Shown here piece by piece: positions 17,692 through 26,737 of a stretch of DNA of 64,000 bases; within the stretch, counting starts at the first letter, position 1; each line of letters starts with the position of its first letter. The notes under the pieces are model-generated. The model saw only the letters and a list, made by a program, of their open reading frames with translations. It was not told where the DNA came from and did no database searches. A program made the translations under genes and the position numbers. This DNA comes from CAJXVA01 sp963761755 (GTDB taxonomy: Bacteria > Myxococcota_A > Polyangia > Nannocystales > Nannocystaceae), in NCBI GenBank assembly GCA_963761755.1, contig CAVXIC010000011.1, forward strand, positions 62,001 through 126,000, written 5' to 3'.

Positions 17692-17692
<1 letters not shown>
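17309..17692 (-). CDS. DUF779 protein coupled to aldehyde dehydrogenase
   Basis: 127 aa, GTG start. Its first base is the last base of the dehydrogenase stop codon (TAGTG), so translation is coupled. The sequence fits DUF779: VMFHQSGGRCDGSAPMC, PVYIGAAQWELWKHTALIID and GFSLEAPEGMRFLTRSR. DUF779 genes are commonly found beside acetaldehyde-type dehydrogenases, but their function is not established. The conserved H and Cys residues near 29-42 could bind metal (inference). Confidence 0.88.
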
Positions 17693-19212
<1,520 letters not shown>

Positions 19213-19276
19213 GGGTGTTCCTTGCTTGGGTTTGGGGCGTGTTGACGCCAAGACAAGGCGTCGCGCACTCCCACCG

Positions 19277-19293
19277 AGCAAGCCCAGTGCCAA
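19277..19293 (-). promoter_or_regulatory. Sigma-54 (-24/-12) promoter of the aldehyde dehydrogenase operon
   Basis: On the minus strand TTGGCACTGGGCTTGCT reads from 19293 to 19277. It matches TGGCAC-N5-TTGCT with the invariant GG (19291-19290) and GC (19279-19278) exactly 10 bp apart. The start would be near 19266, giving a leader of about 55 nt before the GTG at 19212. Confidence 0.88.
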
Positions 19294-19341
19294 GTCCGAG
19301 CGCGCCTCGTCTGCGGGCTCGCCGACCCGGAGTCGTCCCGT

Positions 19342-19390
19342 GGTGTTGCGATCGCGACGGCGACACCTGTTGCGTTTCGCGACCGCGACA
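19342..19390. promoter_or_regulatory. Two imperfect inverted repeats, candidate activator (UAS) sites
   Basis: Two tandem TGTTGC-N10/11-GCGACA elements (19344-19365 and 19368-19390), each with one mismatch between arms. They are centred about 64 and 88 bp upstream of the -24 element, a typical enhancer distance for a sigma-54 activator. The second also overlaps the probable promoter of the regulator gene (TTGCGT 19370-19375, N18, TATGCT 19394-19399), so binding could repress the activator's own gene. Confidence 0.6.
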
Positions 19391-19438
19391 CCCTATGCTG
19401 GTCCTACGCTCGCGGGCCCCTGGGACTTCGTCTGCGAG

Positions 19439-21394
19439 ATGGTGGACGACATGAGGTCTGAACTCGACGACGCGGCGCTGACGCTCGACGCGGACGCCGA
19501 TCCGGCGTCGGACGTTGCCGAGCAGGTCCGCCGCGCCTGGGACCGGGCTCGTGGCCTCGGGGTGGATCCCACGGGCCTGGGGCACATCGAGAGCATCGAA
19601 GTCGCCAGTGGGCTGGCGATGCGGCGCTCTTCGATGCAGCCGCTGCTTCAGGCCGGTCAGTCGATCCTGGAGGGGCTGGCGCGCGATCTGGCGCGCAAAC
19701 ACTTTGCCCTGCTCCTGGCGGACGGCGACGGCGTGGTGCTTCGCCGGATGGGGGGAGGCGACTTCACGGCCACCGCCGACGCGGTGCGGCTGATCGAAGG
19801 GGCGCACTGGTCGGAGTCGGTGCGGGGAACCAACGCAATCGGAACCGCGCTGGCCGAGGATGCTCCGGTCAGCGTCTTGGGTGCGGCTCACTTCGCGCGG
19901 CCGAACCGCGCGCTGGTCTGCTATGCCAGTCCGGTACGGGACCCGACCGGAGAGACCGTCGCGGTGCTGGATGCCACCGGCGCGCTGCGCAGCAGTGACG
20001 TGTTTGCCAGCGTCGCCGTGCGCTCTGCTGCGACCGCGATGGAGGACCGGTTGCGTCTGGGCATGTGGCCACAGCGAGGTCCCAACTCGCTTCGGGTCCT
20101 CCTGCAGACCCTCGAGCGCTGCGCCGTGCCGGCGTTCGTCGTCGAGCGACCTGGGACCGTCCGCGCATCCAACGACCACGCGCGCGGGATTCTGGGGCGG
20201 GCCGGTTCAGGGCGACTCGACACCCTCCTTGGCCTGCAGTGGTCCGACCTGGAGCGGCTGATCAACACCGGAGACCTGCCGGTGCACACCGCGGCCCGGC
20301 TCGCGCAGGCGTTCCCCCATCGGCAGCTACACGTCGAGCCGGTGCTCGACCTCCGAGGTGACGTCTGGGCGGCCGTTGCGTTCCTCGAGCGACGGCCGAC
20401 CCGGGACCGTCGGCCGTCGCCAACGAGGCCTCCGCTGCCCTCGGCGTTCGAACGCCTCTCCGGCTCCGATCCTGGCCTCGGTGCGGTGCTTCAGCACGCC
20501 GCGCGCGTGGCCGAGACGACGCTGCCCATCCTCATCTGCTCTGAGACGGGCACGGGGAAGGAGCTGCTCGCCAGGGCCGTGCATGGTGCCAGCGGGTGCG
20601 CCGAGGGTCCGATGGTGTCCCTCAACTGCGGTGCCGTTCAGCCCGAGCTCATGGCGAGCGAGCTCTTCGGCTACGGGGGCGGGTCCTTCACGGGGGCCGA
20701 TCCGAAGGGGCGCGATGGGAAGGTCGCGGCGGCCGCGGGCGGGACCCTGTTCTTGGACGAGCTCGCCGAGATGCCCAAGGCGCTGCAGGTGCTGCTGCTT
20801 CGCTTCCTGGAAAGCGGAACCTTTCAGCGGGTCGGGGAGTCCACGTCGCGCCACGTCAGCGTCCGTCTGGTCTGCGCCACGTGTCGAGACCTCGAGGACC
20901 TCGTGCGGGCAGGCGAGTTTCGCCAAGACCTCTACTATCGGATCAAAGGCGCCTGCCTGCGGCTACCCCCGCTGCGGGCGCGCGCGGACCTGCCCGCCTT
21001 GGCCGATGCGCTGCTCGACGAGTTGGCGGACGTGGAGTCGATCCACCCGCGGCCGGTCTTGACACCGTCGGCCGTCGCTCGTCTCGTGTCGCACGCATGG
21101 CCCGGCAACACGCGCGAGCTCAAGATGGTGCTTCACCACGCCCTCGCGCTTTCTCGAGGGCGAGCGGAGATCGACGCCGACGATCTTCCGCTCGAGGGGT
21201 CGACCGAGGCAGGGACGACGTCGGAGCTGGGGCCGCAAACGCGCGGTACGATGCGCGACCGCAAGCGAGCTGCCCTGGCTCAGGCGCTGCGAAGTGCAGG
21301 CGGGAACGTTTCTGCAGCGGCGCGAGCACTCGGCGTCGCGCGCAGCACGGTCTACCGTCAGCTGCGGCGCTACGGTCTGCTCGAGCAGGGCTGA
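19439..21394 (+). CDS. Sigma-54-dependent activator, AcoR-like (GAF / AAA+ / Fis HTH)
   Basis: 651 aa from the ATG at 19439 (an ATG at 19451 is an alternative). The N-terminal half holds a GAF-like sensor region (SVRGTNAIGTALAEDAPVSV, typical of AcoR). The AAA+ domain shows Walker A SETGTGKE, the sigma-54 contact loop as GSFTGA (Ser for the usual Ala) and Walker B GTLFLDELAE. The C-terminal Fis helix-turn-helix is GNVSAAARALGVARSTVYRQ. Divergence from the sigma-54-driven aldehyde dehydrogenase makes that operon its likely target, with an aldehyde, alcohol or acetoin-like effector (inference). Confidence 0.92.
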   Translation: MVDDMRSELDDAALTLDADADPASDVAEQVRRAWDRARGLGVDPTGLGHIESIEVASGLAMRRSSMQPLLQAGQSILEGLARDLARKHFALLLADGDGVVLRRMGGGDFTATADAVRLIEGAHWSESVRGTNAIGTALAEDAPVSVLGAAHFARPNRALVCYASPVRDPTGETVAVLDATGALRSSDVFASVAVRSAATAMEDRLRLGMWPQRGPNSLRVLLQTLERCAVPAFVVERPGTVRASNDHARGILGRAGSGRLDTLLGLQWSDLERLINTGDLPVHTAARLAQAFPHRQLHVEPVLDLRGDVWAAVAFLERRPTRDRRPSPTRPPLPSAFERLSGSDPGLGAVLQHAARVAETTLPILICSETGTGKELLARAVHGASGCAEGPMVSLNCGAVQPELMASELFGYGGGSFTGADPKGRDGKVAAAAGGTLFLDELAEMPKALQVLLLRFLESGTFQRVGESTSRHVSVRLVCATCRDLEDLVRAGEFRQDLYYRIKGACLRLPPLRARADLPALADALLDELADVESIHPRPVLTPSAVARLVSHAWPGNTRELKMVLHHALALSRGRAEIDADDLPLEGSTEAGTTSELGPQTRGTMRDRKRAALAQALRSAGGNVSAAARALGVARSTVYRQLRRYGLLEQG

Positions 21395-21435
21395 GCGGCG
21401 GCGCGGAACCTGATGTAGAAGGTCTGCGGGGCCTG

Positions 21436-22098
21436 ATGGCAGACCAACTCGTCGTAGAACTCCACTTTCGGCCCGACACGGACTGGGACCGCGTCTGCGC
21501 CGAGCTCGAGCAGATCACCGGTGCCGGCCGCGCTCTCGTCGAACACCTCGGGCTCGTCCGCGTCGATGCACATCGCGGCGTGCTGCTTCTGTCGAGCTCG
21601 CAGCCGGGGGCCCTCGGACACATCGTCGATTCGATCCTCGGGCCGTGGTTCGACGCCCAGCGCTTCGTCGTCCCGCCTCGAATCGTGCGAGGAGAGCTCC
21701 TTCTCGGGCTCCGCTCCGGCGACGGCACGACTCGGGCGCAGCCCCAGGGGGCGAGTGATCTGCTCGACCTCTTCGCCGGAAGCGTCGCAGACACGGGCGT
21801 CCTGTGGGGTCTCTACGACCAGACGTGGGCGCGCTCGACCGCGGCGGGAGGCATCGAGGCGCTGCCCTTCTGGCCGACCCGAGAGCATGCCGCTCGCGTC
21901 ACGTCGGGCCCTTGGCGCACATTCGCGCCTCGAGCCATCGAGCTCGGACCCTTCATCGAACAGTGGCTCGAGGGGATGCAAGAAGATGGGATCGTCGCAG
22001 TGCTCTCTCCACCGTCCGCGGATGGAGGCGTCGTCGTGAAGCCCGCTGCGCTCGCTGCAGCGCTACGAGGCGCGAGCGAGGCTCCTGCATGTCGGTGA
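21436..22098 (+). CDS. DUF2750-domain protein
   Basis: 220 aa. The C-terminal half (VLWGLYDQTWARS, ALPFWPTREHAARV, FIEQWLEGMQEDGIVAVLSP) matches DUF2750. The first 95 residues form a separate alpha/beta-looking region (LVVELHFRPDTDWDRVCAEL) that I do not recognise. No signal peptide or membrane segment is present. It begins 41 bp after the regulator stop. Function unknown. Confidence 0.75.
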   Translation: MADQLVVELHFRPDTDWDRVCAELEQITGAGRALVEHLGLVRVDAHRGVLLLSSSQPGALGHIVDSILGPWFDAQRFVVPPRIVRGELLLGLRSGDGTTRAQPQGASDLLDLFAGSVADTGVLWGLYDQTWARSTAAGGIEALPFWPTREHAARVTSGPWRTFAPRAIELGPFIEQWLEGMQEDGIVAVLSPPSADGGVVVKPAALAAALRGASEAPACR

Positions 22099-22142
22099 GG
22101 CAGTGCACGGAAGAAACCCGCCTGCGGGCCGATGGCCGCTGG

Positions 22143-22148
22143 TAGGTT
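22143..22148 (+). promoter_or_regulatory. Putative -10 box (TAGGTT) for a leaderless transcript
   Basis: TAGGTT ends exactly 6 nt before the ATG at 22155, the spacing expected if transcription starts at the A of the start codon. No Shine-Dalgarno sequence lies in the 6-nt gap. Confidence 0.45.
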
Positions 22149-22154
22149 GAACCC

Positions 22155-22655
22155 ATGCGTCGGATCGCTCCCCTCGTGCTCGTGTCGTCCCTCAGCCTCT
22201 TGGGCTGCGACCTCTTGACGCCCAAGATCGACGCCGATCTCGCGGCGGGTCTGGTCACCTCGATCCTCGACAAGGAGGGCGTCAAGGCCAACTCGGTGAC
22301 GTGCCCCGACAACCAGAAGGCCGAGAAGGGCAACGTCTTCGAGTGCACGGCCGACGTCGCGGGGACCGATGTCCACTTTTCGATGGAGGTGATCGACGCC
22401 AAGGGCACCGTGTACGCGACCCCGCGTGAACATACGGTGGTCGTCGCGAAGATCGAGCCGGAGATCGCCTCGGACCTTCAGGCCCGAGGCCACAAGGTCG
22501 ACAAGGTCGACTGCCACGGCGAGGTCTGGGTGACCACGAAGGGCTCGGAGGTCACCTGCGACGTCACCGACGAAGCGGGGGCGGAGTATCTGTGGCGCGC
22601 GACGTTCACCGACGACGTGGGGGCGCACCAGCACAGCCTCACCCCCAAGTCCTGA
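22155..22655 (+). CDS. Lipoprotein with two DUF4333-like repeats
   Basis: 166 aa. Lipobox SLLGC (C18). The mature part holds two copies of a small DUF4333-type domain: KIDADLAAGLVTSILDKEGV with VTCPDNQKAEKGNVFECTAD, and KIEPEIASDLQARGHKVDKV with DCHGEVWVTTKGSEVTCDV. Each has the paired cysteines of the family. Periplasmic or surface location; function unknown. Confidence 0.78.
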   Translation: MRRIAPLVLVSSLSLLGCDLLTPKIDADLAAGLVTSILDKEGVKANSVTCPDNQKAEKGNVFECTADVAGTDVHFSMEVIDAKGTVYATPREHTVVVAKIEPEIASDLQARGHKVDKVDCHGEVWVTTKGSEVTCDVTDEAGAEYLWRATFTDDVGAHQHSLTPKS

Positions 22656-22798
22656 GCACCCGCTCGCACCCGCTTCGGTCATCGCAAGAGCAGTTGTGGC
22701 ACGAGGGATTCGGGGGATCTGCGGGGGATCCGGTGGTTGGTCTCGTGCGGACTTCGAGACGAGCTCCGCCCACAGCGTCGGCGGCGAGTCTACCGCGG

Positions 22799-23548
22799 TC
22801 AGCTCATCGAGGCGCCGCCGTCCACGTCGATCGTGCGGCCGTTGAAGTAGTCGCACTCGAGCACGAAGCGCACGGCCTGCCAGATGTCCTCGGGCGTACC
22901 GATGCGGCCCACCGGGATCCCGGCGACGAGACTGTCGCGCGCCTTCTGGTTCATCCCCTGGGTCATGGGCGTCTCGATCATGCCCGGAGCGACCGCGCCG
23001 ACGCGAATCTTCAGGGCGGCGAACTCTCGCGCCCACGTGACGGTGTTGGCCGCCAGCGCTGCCTTGGTCGCGACGTAGTTGGATTGTCCGCGACTGCCGT
23101 GGCGCGAGATGCTGGAGATGTTGACGACCACGCCGCCGGGCACCTCGTTGCGAAGCGCATTGAGAGCGAAGGCGCGGGTCATGAACATGGCGCCCGAGAG
23201 GTTCACCGCGAGGACGGAGTTCCAGTCGGTGGTGCTCATGCCCACGAGTTCACCGGTTCGCCGGCTTCTTTTGGCCAGGAGCGCGTCACGGATGATTCCG
23301 GCGTTGTTGACCAGGCCGTTCACCCCGCCGAGCTCGTCCTGGGCCCATTGGACGAACGCGTCGCACTCCGCTTCGGAGGTGACGTCCAGCTTTCGCTTGG
23401 AGATGGTGTTCGGGAGCGCCTCCAGGCCCTCGGTGTCGACATCGCCGGCGGCGACCTTGGCTCCGGCTTCAGCGAGCGCAGTGGCAAAGTGAGCGCCCAT
23501 GCCTCGGCCCGCGCCGGTGACGATGATCTTGAGTTGGTCCAGTTTCAT
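22799..23548 (-). CDS. Short-chain dehydrogenase/reductase, probably 3-ketoacyl-CoA reductase (PhaB/FabG-like)
   Basis: 249 aa, with AGAGG upstream. The Rossmann glycine motif TGAGRGMG is at 11-18, NNAG at about 84-87, and the catalytic Ser plus YVATK (Tyr-x3-Lys) lie at mid-protein; the C-terminus ends TIDVDGGASMS. Substrate cannot be read from the sequence alone. Its position next to the phasin and PhaR genes suggests it makes (R)-3-hydroxyacyl-CoA for PHA synthesis. A general FabG-like role is the alternative. Confidence 0.85.
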   Translation of the reverse strand: MKLDQLKIIVTGAGRGMGAHFATALAEAGAKVAAGDVDTEGLEALPNTISKRKLDVTSEAECDAFVQWAQDELGGVNGLVNNAGIIRDALLAKRSRRTGELVGMSTTDWNSVLAVNLSGAMFMTRAFALNALRNEVPGGVVVNISSISRHGSRGQSNYVATKAALAANTVTWAREFAALKIRVGAVAPGMIETPMTQGMNQKARDSLVAGIPVGRIGTPEDIWQAVRFVLECDYFNGRTIDVDGGASMS

Positions 23549-23639
23549 GGCTTGACCTCTGCGTTTCTTCGAACGAGTCGAGGCGCGCCGACCGGACCAC
23601 GGATGAATGGGTCCGGATCAGCGCGCCTTCGGGGGCGAC

Positions 23640-23966
23640 TCAGCGGTTGGCGGTGTTGAAGGCGCCCATCGTGCGGTGCATCGCGGACAGGCTCATCGTC
23701 ATCCACTCGTGGGTCAGCGATGTGGTGTAGCTGATCGATGCTTTGACCACTTCGGTCATCTCATCGGCGGCTTCACGCGTGCGGCGAAGGTTGGCTTCCT
23801 GGGCCTTCGCGAGGTCGCCCAGACCTCGTTCCACCAGCGCGCGCTGCTCCTGCATGGTCTCCGTCATCGGAGCCCAGAGCTGCTGCGCCTGCGTAAAGAA
23901 ATCTTGCACCGCACCATTTGCGGCGTTGGCGCTCGACGCTTCTTTGGACGGATTCTGCTGTTCCAT
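23640..23966 (-). CDS. phaP: Phasin-like PHA granule protein
   Basis: 108 aa. Starts MEQQNPSKEASS and continues as one amphipathic helical protein (VQDFFTQAQQLWAPMTETMQ, then LGDLAKAQEANLRRTREAAD), the usual look of phasins that coat PHA granules. It lies between the reductase and phaR genes. The 27-bp palindrome at 24005-24031 sits just upstream of its -35 box, in the position expected for PhaR repression. The family is weakly conserved in sequence, so the call rests on size, helicity and context. Confidence 0.7.
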   Translation of the reverse strand: MEQQNPSKEASSANAANGAVQDFFTQAQQLWAPMTETMQEQRALVERGLGDLAKAQEANLRRTREAADEMTEVVKASISYTTSLTHEWMTMSLSAMHRTMGAFNTANR

Positions 23967-23973
23967 GCCGCTA

Positions 23974-24002
23974 TGGGTAATCAGTGCGCCCCGTGGTGTC
24001 AA
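23974..24002 (-). promoter_or_regulatory. Putative phasin promoter
   Basis: Perfect -35 TTGACA (24002-23997), 17-bp spacer, weak -10 TACCCA (23979-23974), then 7 nt to the ATG at 23966. The -35 starts 3 bp from the palindrome at 24005-24031, so a repressor bound there would block polymerase. Confidence 0.5.
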
Positions 24003-24004
24003 CG

Positions 24005-24031
24005 CTAATTTTGTGCAGCGCACAAAATTAG
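24005..24031. promoter_or_regulatory. Perfect palindrome, candidate PhaR operator
   Basis: CTAATTTTGTGC (24005-24016) and GCACAAAATTAG (24020-24031) are perfect 12-bp inverted arms around AGC. The element is strikingly AT-rich for this genome. It overlaps the phaR stop codon and abuts the phasin -35 box. From memory, each arm resembles the GCA-AA-T type half-site reported for PhaR in Ralstonia. There is no T-tract and the stem is AT-rich, so a terminator is less likely. Confidence 0.65.
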
Positions 24032-24576
24032 TTGGCGTCGTCCGCGCCGTGGATCGATCGCTTGAGTTCCTCGAGCTCGGCGCGCAGCGCCTGCAGGTCG
24101 CCACTGACGTCGCCTGAATCCGAGACCGGTGCCTCGGCAGGGGCGGGGGGCGCAGGCGTCGGGGCGGGCGCGGATTGGCCAGGCCAGAAGGGTCCGCCAC
24201 CAAACATGCGAGCCAAGGCTCCGGGCCACGGATTCGATCCGAAGGGCATGATCGAGCCCAAGGTTTGGCCTCCGCTCTTGGCTGCCAAATACACGTCCAG
24301 GGCCCACGTGACGTAGCTGGAGAAGAACTCCGCGATCGCATCGTCCTGCATTCGAAGCAGCCGATGCAGCAGACCGACGGGCAAGAGTCTGGCGGTCGGG
24401 CTCTCGAGGATGAGCTGCGTGAGGGTGGCCTGCGTGAGGTCGTCGCCCGACTTGGCGTCGACGACACGGACCTCGTCCCCGCCGCGAATCTTGGCCGCGA
24501 GCTCGTCGAGGGTGATGTAGCGGCTCAGTCCCGTGTCGTAGAGTCGGCGGTTGCTGTATTTCTTGATCGTCGTCAC
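24028..24576 (-). CDS. phaR: Polyhydroxyalkanoate synthesis repressor PhaR
   Basis: 182 aa, GTG start with AGGAG seven nt upstream. The N-terminal DNA/PHB-binding domain is unmistakable: IKKYSNRRLYDT, YITLDELAAKIRGGDEVRVV and DDLTQATLTQLI. The next block (FFSSYVTWALDVYLAA) is the PHB accumulation regulatory region. A Pro/Ala linker leads to a C-terminal helix (LQALRAELEELKRSI). PhaR represses phasin genes until PHA granules titrate it off DNA. It is divergent from the large PHA operon; a weaker TGTGC..GCGCA element at 24590-24604 may serve autoregulation. Confidence 0.93.
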   Translation of the reverse strand: MTTIKKYSNRRLYDTGLSRYITLDELAAKIRGGDEVRVVDAKSGDDLTQATLTQLILESPTARLLPVGLLHRLLRMQDDAIAEFFSSYVTWALDVYLAAKSGGQTLGSIMPFGSNPWPGALARMFGGGPFWPGQSAPAPTPAPPAPAEAPVSDSGDVSGDLQALRAELEELKRSIHGADDAN

Positions 24577-24690
24577 GCGCCCGCTCCTGTGTGCGAGCGC
24601 AATATCCCACTGGCACTCGTGCCTGGTCAACCAACCGCTCCGGCGCGAGCATCGCCCCGATATCGGCGTCAATAGGGGCGAATTCGCAGC

Positions 24691-24720
24691 TTGACGGACC
24701 CTGAACCGCGCCGCTAGTCT
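24691..24720 (+). promoter_or_regulatory. Putative promoter of the seven-gene PHA/esterase operon
   Basis: TTGACG (24691-24696), 18-bp spacer, TAGTCT (24715-24720), then 5 nt to the first GTG at 24726 (GTG-GTG-ATG cluster). Same -35 and spacing as the tol promoter. Confidence 0.6.
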
Positions 24721-24725
24721 CCGCC

Positions 24726-25718
24726 GTGGTGATGTTGCAGCGCAGCATGAGCGGTGGTTTCGGGGCCCTGATGGCTCTCTTCTTGGCGTCGTCCGGATGT
24801 GGGGACGACGCGTCAGCCTGCATCGTCGGGGCGGACTGTCCCTCGGGGCAGTGCAGCGCCGACGGCCAGTGTGTGCCTGGCACGGGGTCGTCCTCGTCGG
24901 GCGGTGGCGACTCCAGCACCGCAACCCTCGAGGACGGCAGCGGCGGATCGACGGCGTCGACGCAGGGTGCGTCCGGGGATGACTCGAGCGGCTCGTCCAC
25001 CACCGAGAGCAACTCGGAGTGCATGCCTCCCAACAAAGATGGGGTCATCGAGCGGACCGAGCTGTTCTTCGAGCCCGGGCTGCAGGTCAACTACCTCGCC
25101 GCGCAAGCGGTGACCTTCGACACCGCGGGGGCCACGATCGAAGGGGAGACGATCTGGGACATGTCCGTGGACTTCTCGGGCGACCACACCAGCAGCGGCG
25201 AGTACCTGGACGTCGAAGGCCAGTGGTTCGAGCCGTCGTTCCCCGGAGCGACGTACGCTGCGCGCCTGACCGACGCCGACGATCTGCTCGGTGTCTTCGA
25301 GGCCAACGATACGGCGCTCGCGCTGCGCGGGGTCGTCTCCCCGGTCGGTGGCGCGACGCGAACCGAGCTCGTCTACGATCCGCCGATCACGGTCCTGAGC
25401 TTCCCGTTGGTCCAGGGCAAGACCTGGAGCTCCGAGGCCAACGTCACCGGCGTCGCGTTGGGCGTGCCCACAGCCTATTCCGAGAGCTACGAGAATCGGA
25501 TCGACGCCTCGGGCGTGCTGAGGACGGGGTTCGGGGACTACGACGTGCTTCGAGTCGGCGTCGTGTTGACCCGAACCATCGGGTTCTCGGTCACCACGCT
25601 GCGCTCCTTCTCGTTCATCAGCGAGTGCGTCGGAACGGTTGGGAGCGTTCGATCCAACGACAACGAAGACTCCCCAGAGTTTACGCAGGCGGCTGAAGTG
25701 CGGAGGATCGATCCGTGA
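24726..25718 (+). CDS. Lipoprotein, first gene of the PHA-linked operon
   Basis: About 330 aa; start may be the GTG at 24726 or 24729 or the ATG at 24732. Lipobox ASSGC, then a Cys-rich patch (CIVGADCPSGQCSADGQCV) and a Ser/Thr/Gly linker typical of this lineage's surface lipoproteins. The folded part (about 100-330) is homologous to the lipoprotein at 28330: both have a CxPNxDGxIExxE opening, an IWDMSVD/VWDWSID strand, a pre-C-terminal cysteine in SECVG/FECFG, and end FTxAAEVRR. No enzyme motif was found. The stop overlaps the next start (GTGA). Confidence 0.72.
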   Translation: MVMLQRSMSGGFGALMALFLASSGCGDDASACIVGADCPSGQCSADGQCVPGTGSSSSGGGDSSTATLEDGSGGSTASTQGASGDDSSGSSTTESNSECMPPNKDGVIERTELFFEPGLQVNYLAAQAVTFDTAGATIEGETIWDMSVDFSGDHTSSGEYLDVEGQWFEPSFPGATYAARLTDADDLLGVFEANDTALALRGVVSPVGGATRTELVYDPPITVLSFPLVQGKTWSSEANVTGVALGVPTAYSESYENRIDASGVLRTGFGDYDVLRVGVVLTRTIGFSVTTLRSFSFISECVGTVGSVRSNDNEDSPEFTQAAEVRRIDP

Positions 25719-26737
25719 AGCGAATCGTCGCTGCGGCGGCGGTTTTGCTCGGCGGCTGCCTTCACCATCATGCCGGGCCGCTGCCGGGTGAGCCGGCGGA
25801 CGCCACCTTCGCCAAGGTGCAGGGGGCTCGCGTTCGGTACGTGGATGAGGGCGAGGGTCCGGCGGTCGTGCTCGTGCACGGCTTCGCCAGCTCTTTGGAG
25901 AACTGGACGGGGGTTCGAGAAGCTCTCCGCACCGACCATCGGGTGCTCTCCCTCGACCTCAAGGGCTTTGGGTGGACCGACCGCCCCAAGGGAGACTACT
26001 CCCCGGCCGCGCAGGCCGAGATGATCGTCGCGTTGATGGACCAGCGCGGCATCGAGACCGCGGCGTTCGTGGGCCACTCGTGGGGATCGTCGGTCGTATT
26101 GGCCCTCGCGCTGGCGCACCCGGGCCGCGTCGAACGGATCGCGCTGTACGACGCGTGGGTGTTCGAGGAGCAGCTGCCACCGCTCTTCGTGTGGGCACGC
26201 GCCAAGGGCTTGGGCGAGCTGTTGTTCCGCCTGTACTACCAGGAGCGCGCCGATGACAAGGTCGAGCTGGGCTACTACGACGACGCGGCCATCGACCAGG
26301 AACACGTCGAGCGCGTGGACGCGATGCAGCATCGGCCCGGAACGACCGCCGCCGCGCTCGCAGCGGTTCGGGGGCAGCGCTACGCCGAAGTCCAAGGTCG
26401 CTACGCCGAGATCGAGCAGCCGGTGCTGCTGCTGTGGGGCCGCGAGGACGAGATCACCCTGCTCGAGGATGGGGAACGGCTCGCGGGGACGCTGCCCAAC
26501 GCTCAGCTGCGCGTGTATCCGATGTGTGGCCACTTTCCGATGCGCGAGGCGCCGGAGGCATCGACGCGGGCGCTCGTGAAGTTCCTCGCCGTGCCGCGCA
26601 TGAACGCCGAACCTGGCCTGGCGGAGCGGGATCCGGTCGAGCCCACCGACTCGGTCGAGCAGCCCGAGCCCACCGAGTCGGTCGAGCAGCCCGAGTCCAC
26701 CGAGTCGGTCGAGCCCGCCGAGGAGGCCCAGCCGTGA
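25715..26737 (+). CDS. Alpha/beta-hydrolase lipoprotein (esterase/lipase-like)
   Basis: 340 aa, GTG start overlapping the previous stop by 4 bp. Lipobox LLGGC (C15), so the enzyme should be anchored outside the cytoplasm. Oxyanion HGFASS, nucleophile elbow GHSWGSS (S122), acid D245 in GREDE and H273 in CGHFPM complete the triad. The C-terminus carries three 9-residue repeats (EPTDSVEQP type). It probably cleaves ester-linked lipids or oligomers at the cell envelope. Its place in an operon with acyl-CoA ligase and PHA synthase suggests the released acid feeds PHA synthesis (inference). Confidence 0.85.
   Translation: MKRIVAAAAVLLGGCLHHHAGPLPGEPADATFAKVQGARVRYVDEGEGPAVVLVHGFASSLENWTGVREALRTDHRVLSLDLKGFGWTDRPKGDYSPAAQAEMIVALMDQRGIETAAFVGHSWGSSVVLALALAHPGRVERIALYDAWVFEEQLPPLFVWARAKGLGELLFRLYYQERADDKVELGYYDDAAIDQEHVERVDAMQHRPGTTAAALAAVRGQRYAEVQGRYAEIEQPVLLLWGREDEITLLEDGERLAGTLPNAQLRVYPMCGHFPMREAPEASTRALVKFLAVPRMNAEPGLAERDPVEPTDSVEQPEPTESVEQPESTESVEPAEEAQP
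26639..26719 (+). repeat. Three in-frame 27-bp tandem repeats
   Basis: Units at 26639-26665, 26666-26692 and 26693-26719 encode E-P/S-T-D/E-S-V-E-Q/P-P/A in the hydrolase tail. The last unit is the most diverged. Copy number could vary without disturbing the frame. Confidence 0.85.

Noticed and set aside
24005..24031. Palindrome read as an intrinsic terminator of phaR
   Set aside because: The stem is AT-rich, there is no T-tract, it overlaps the stop codon and it abuts a TTGACA box. An operator fits better, though dual use is not excluded.
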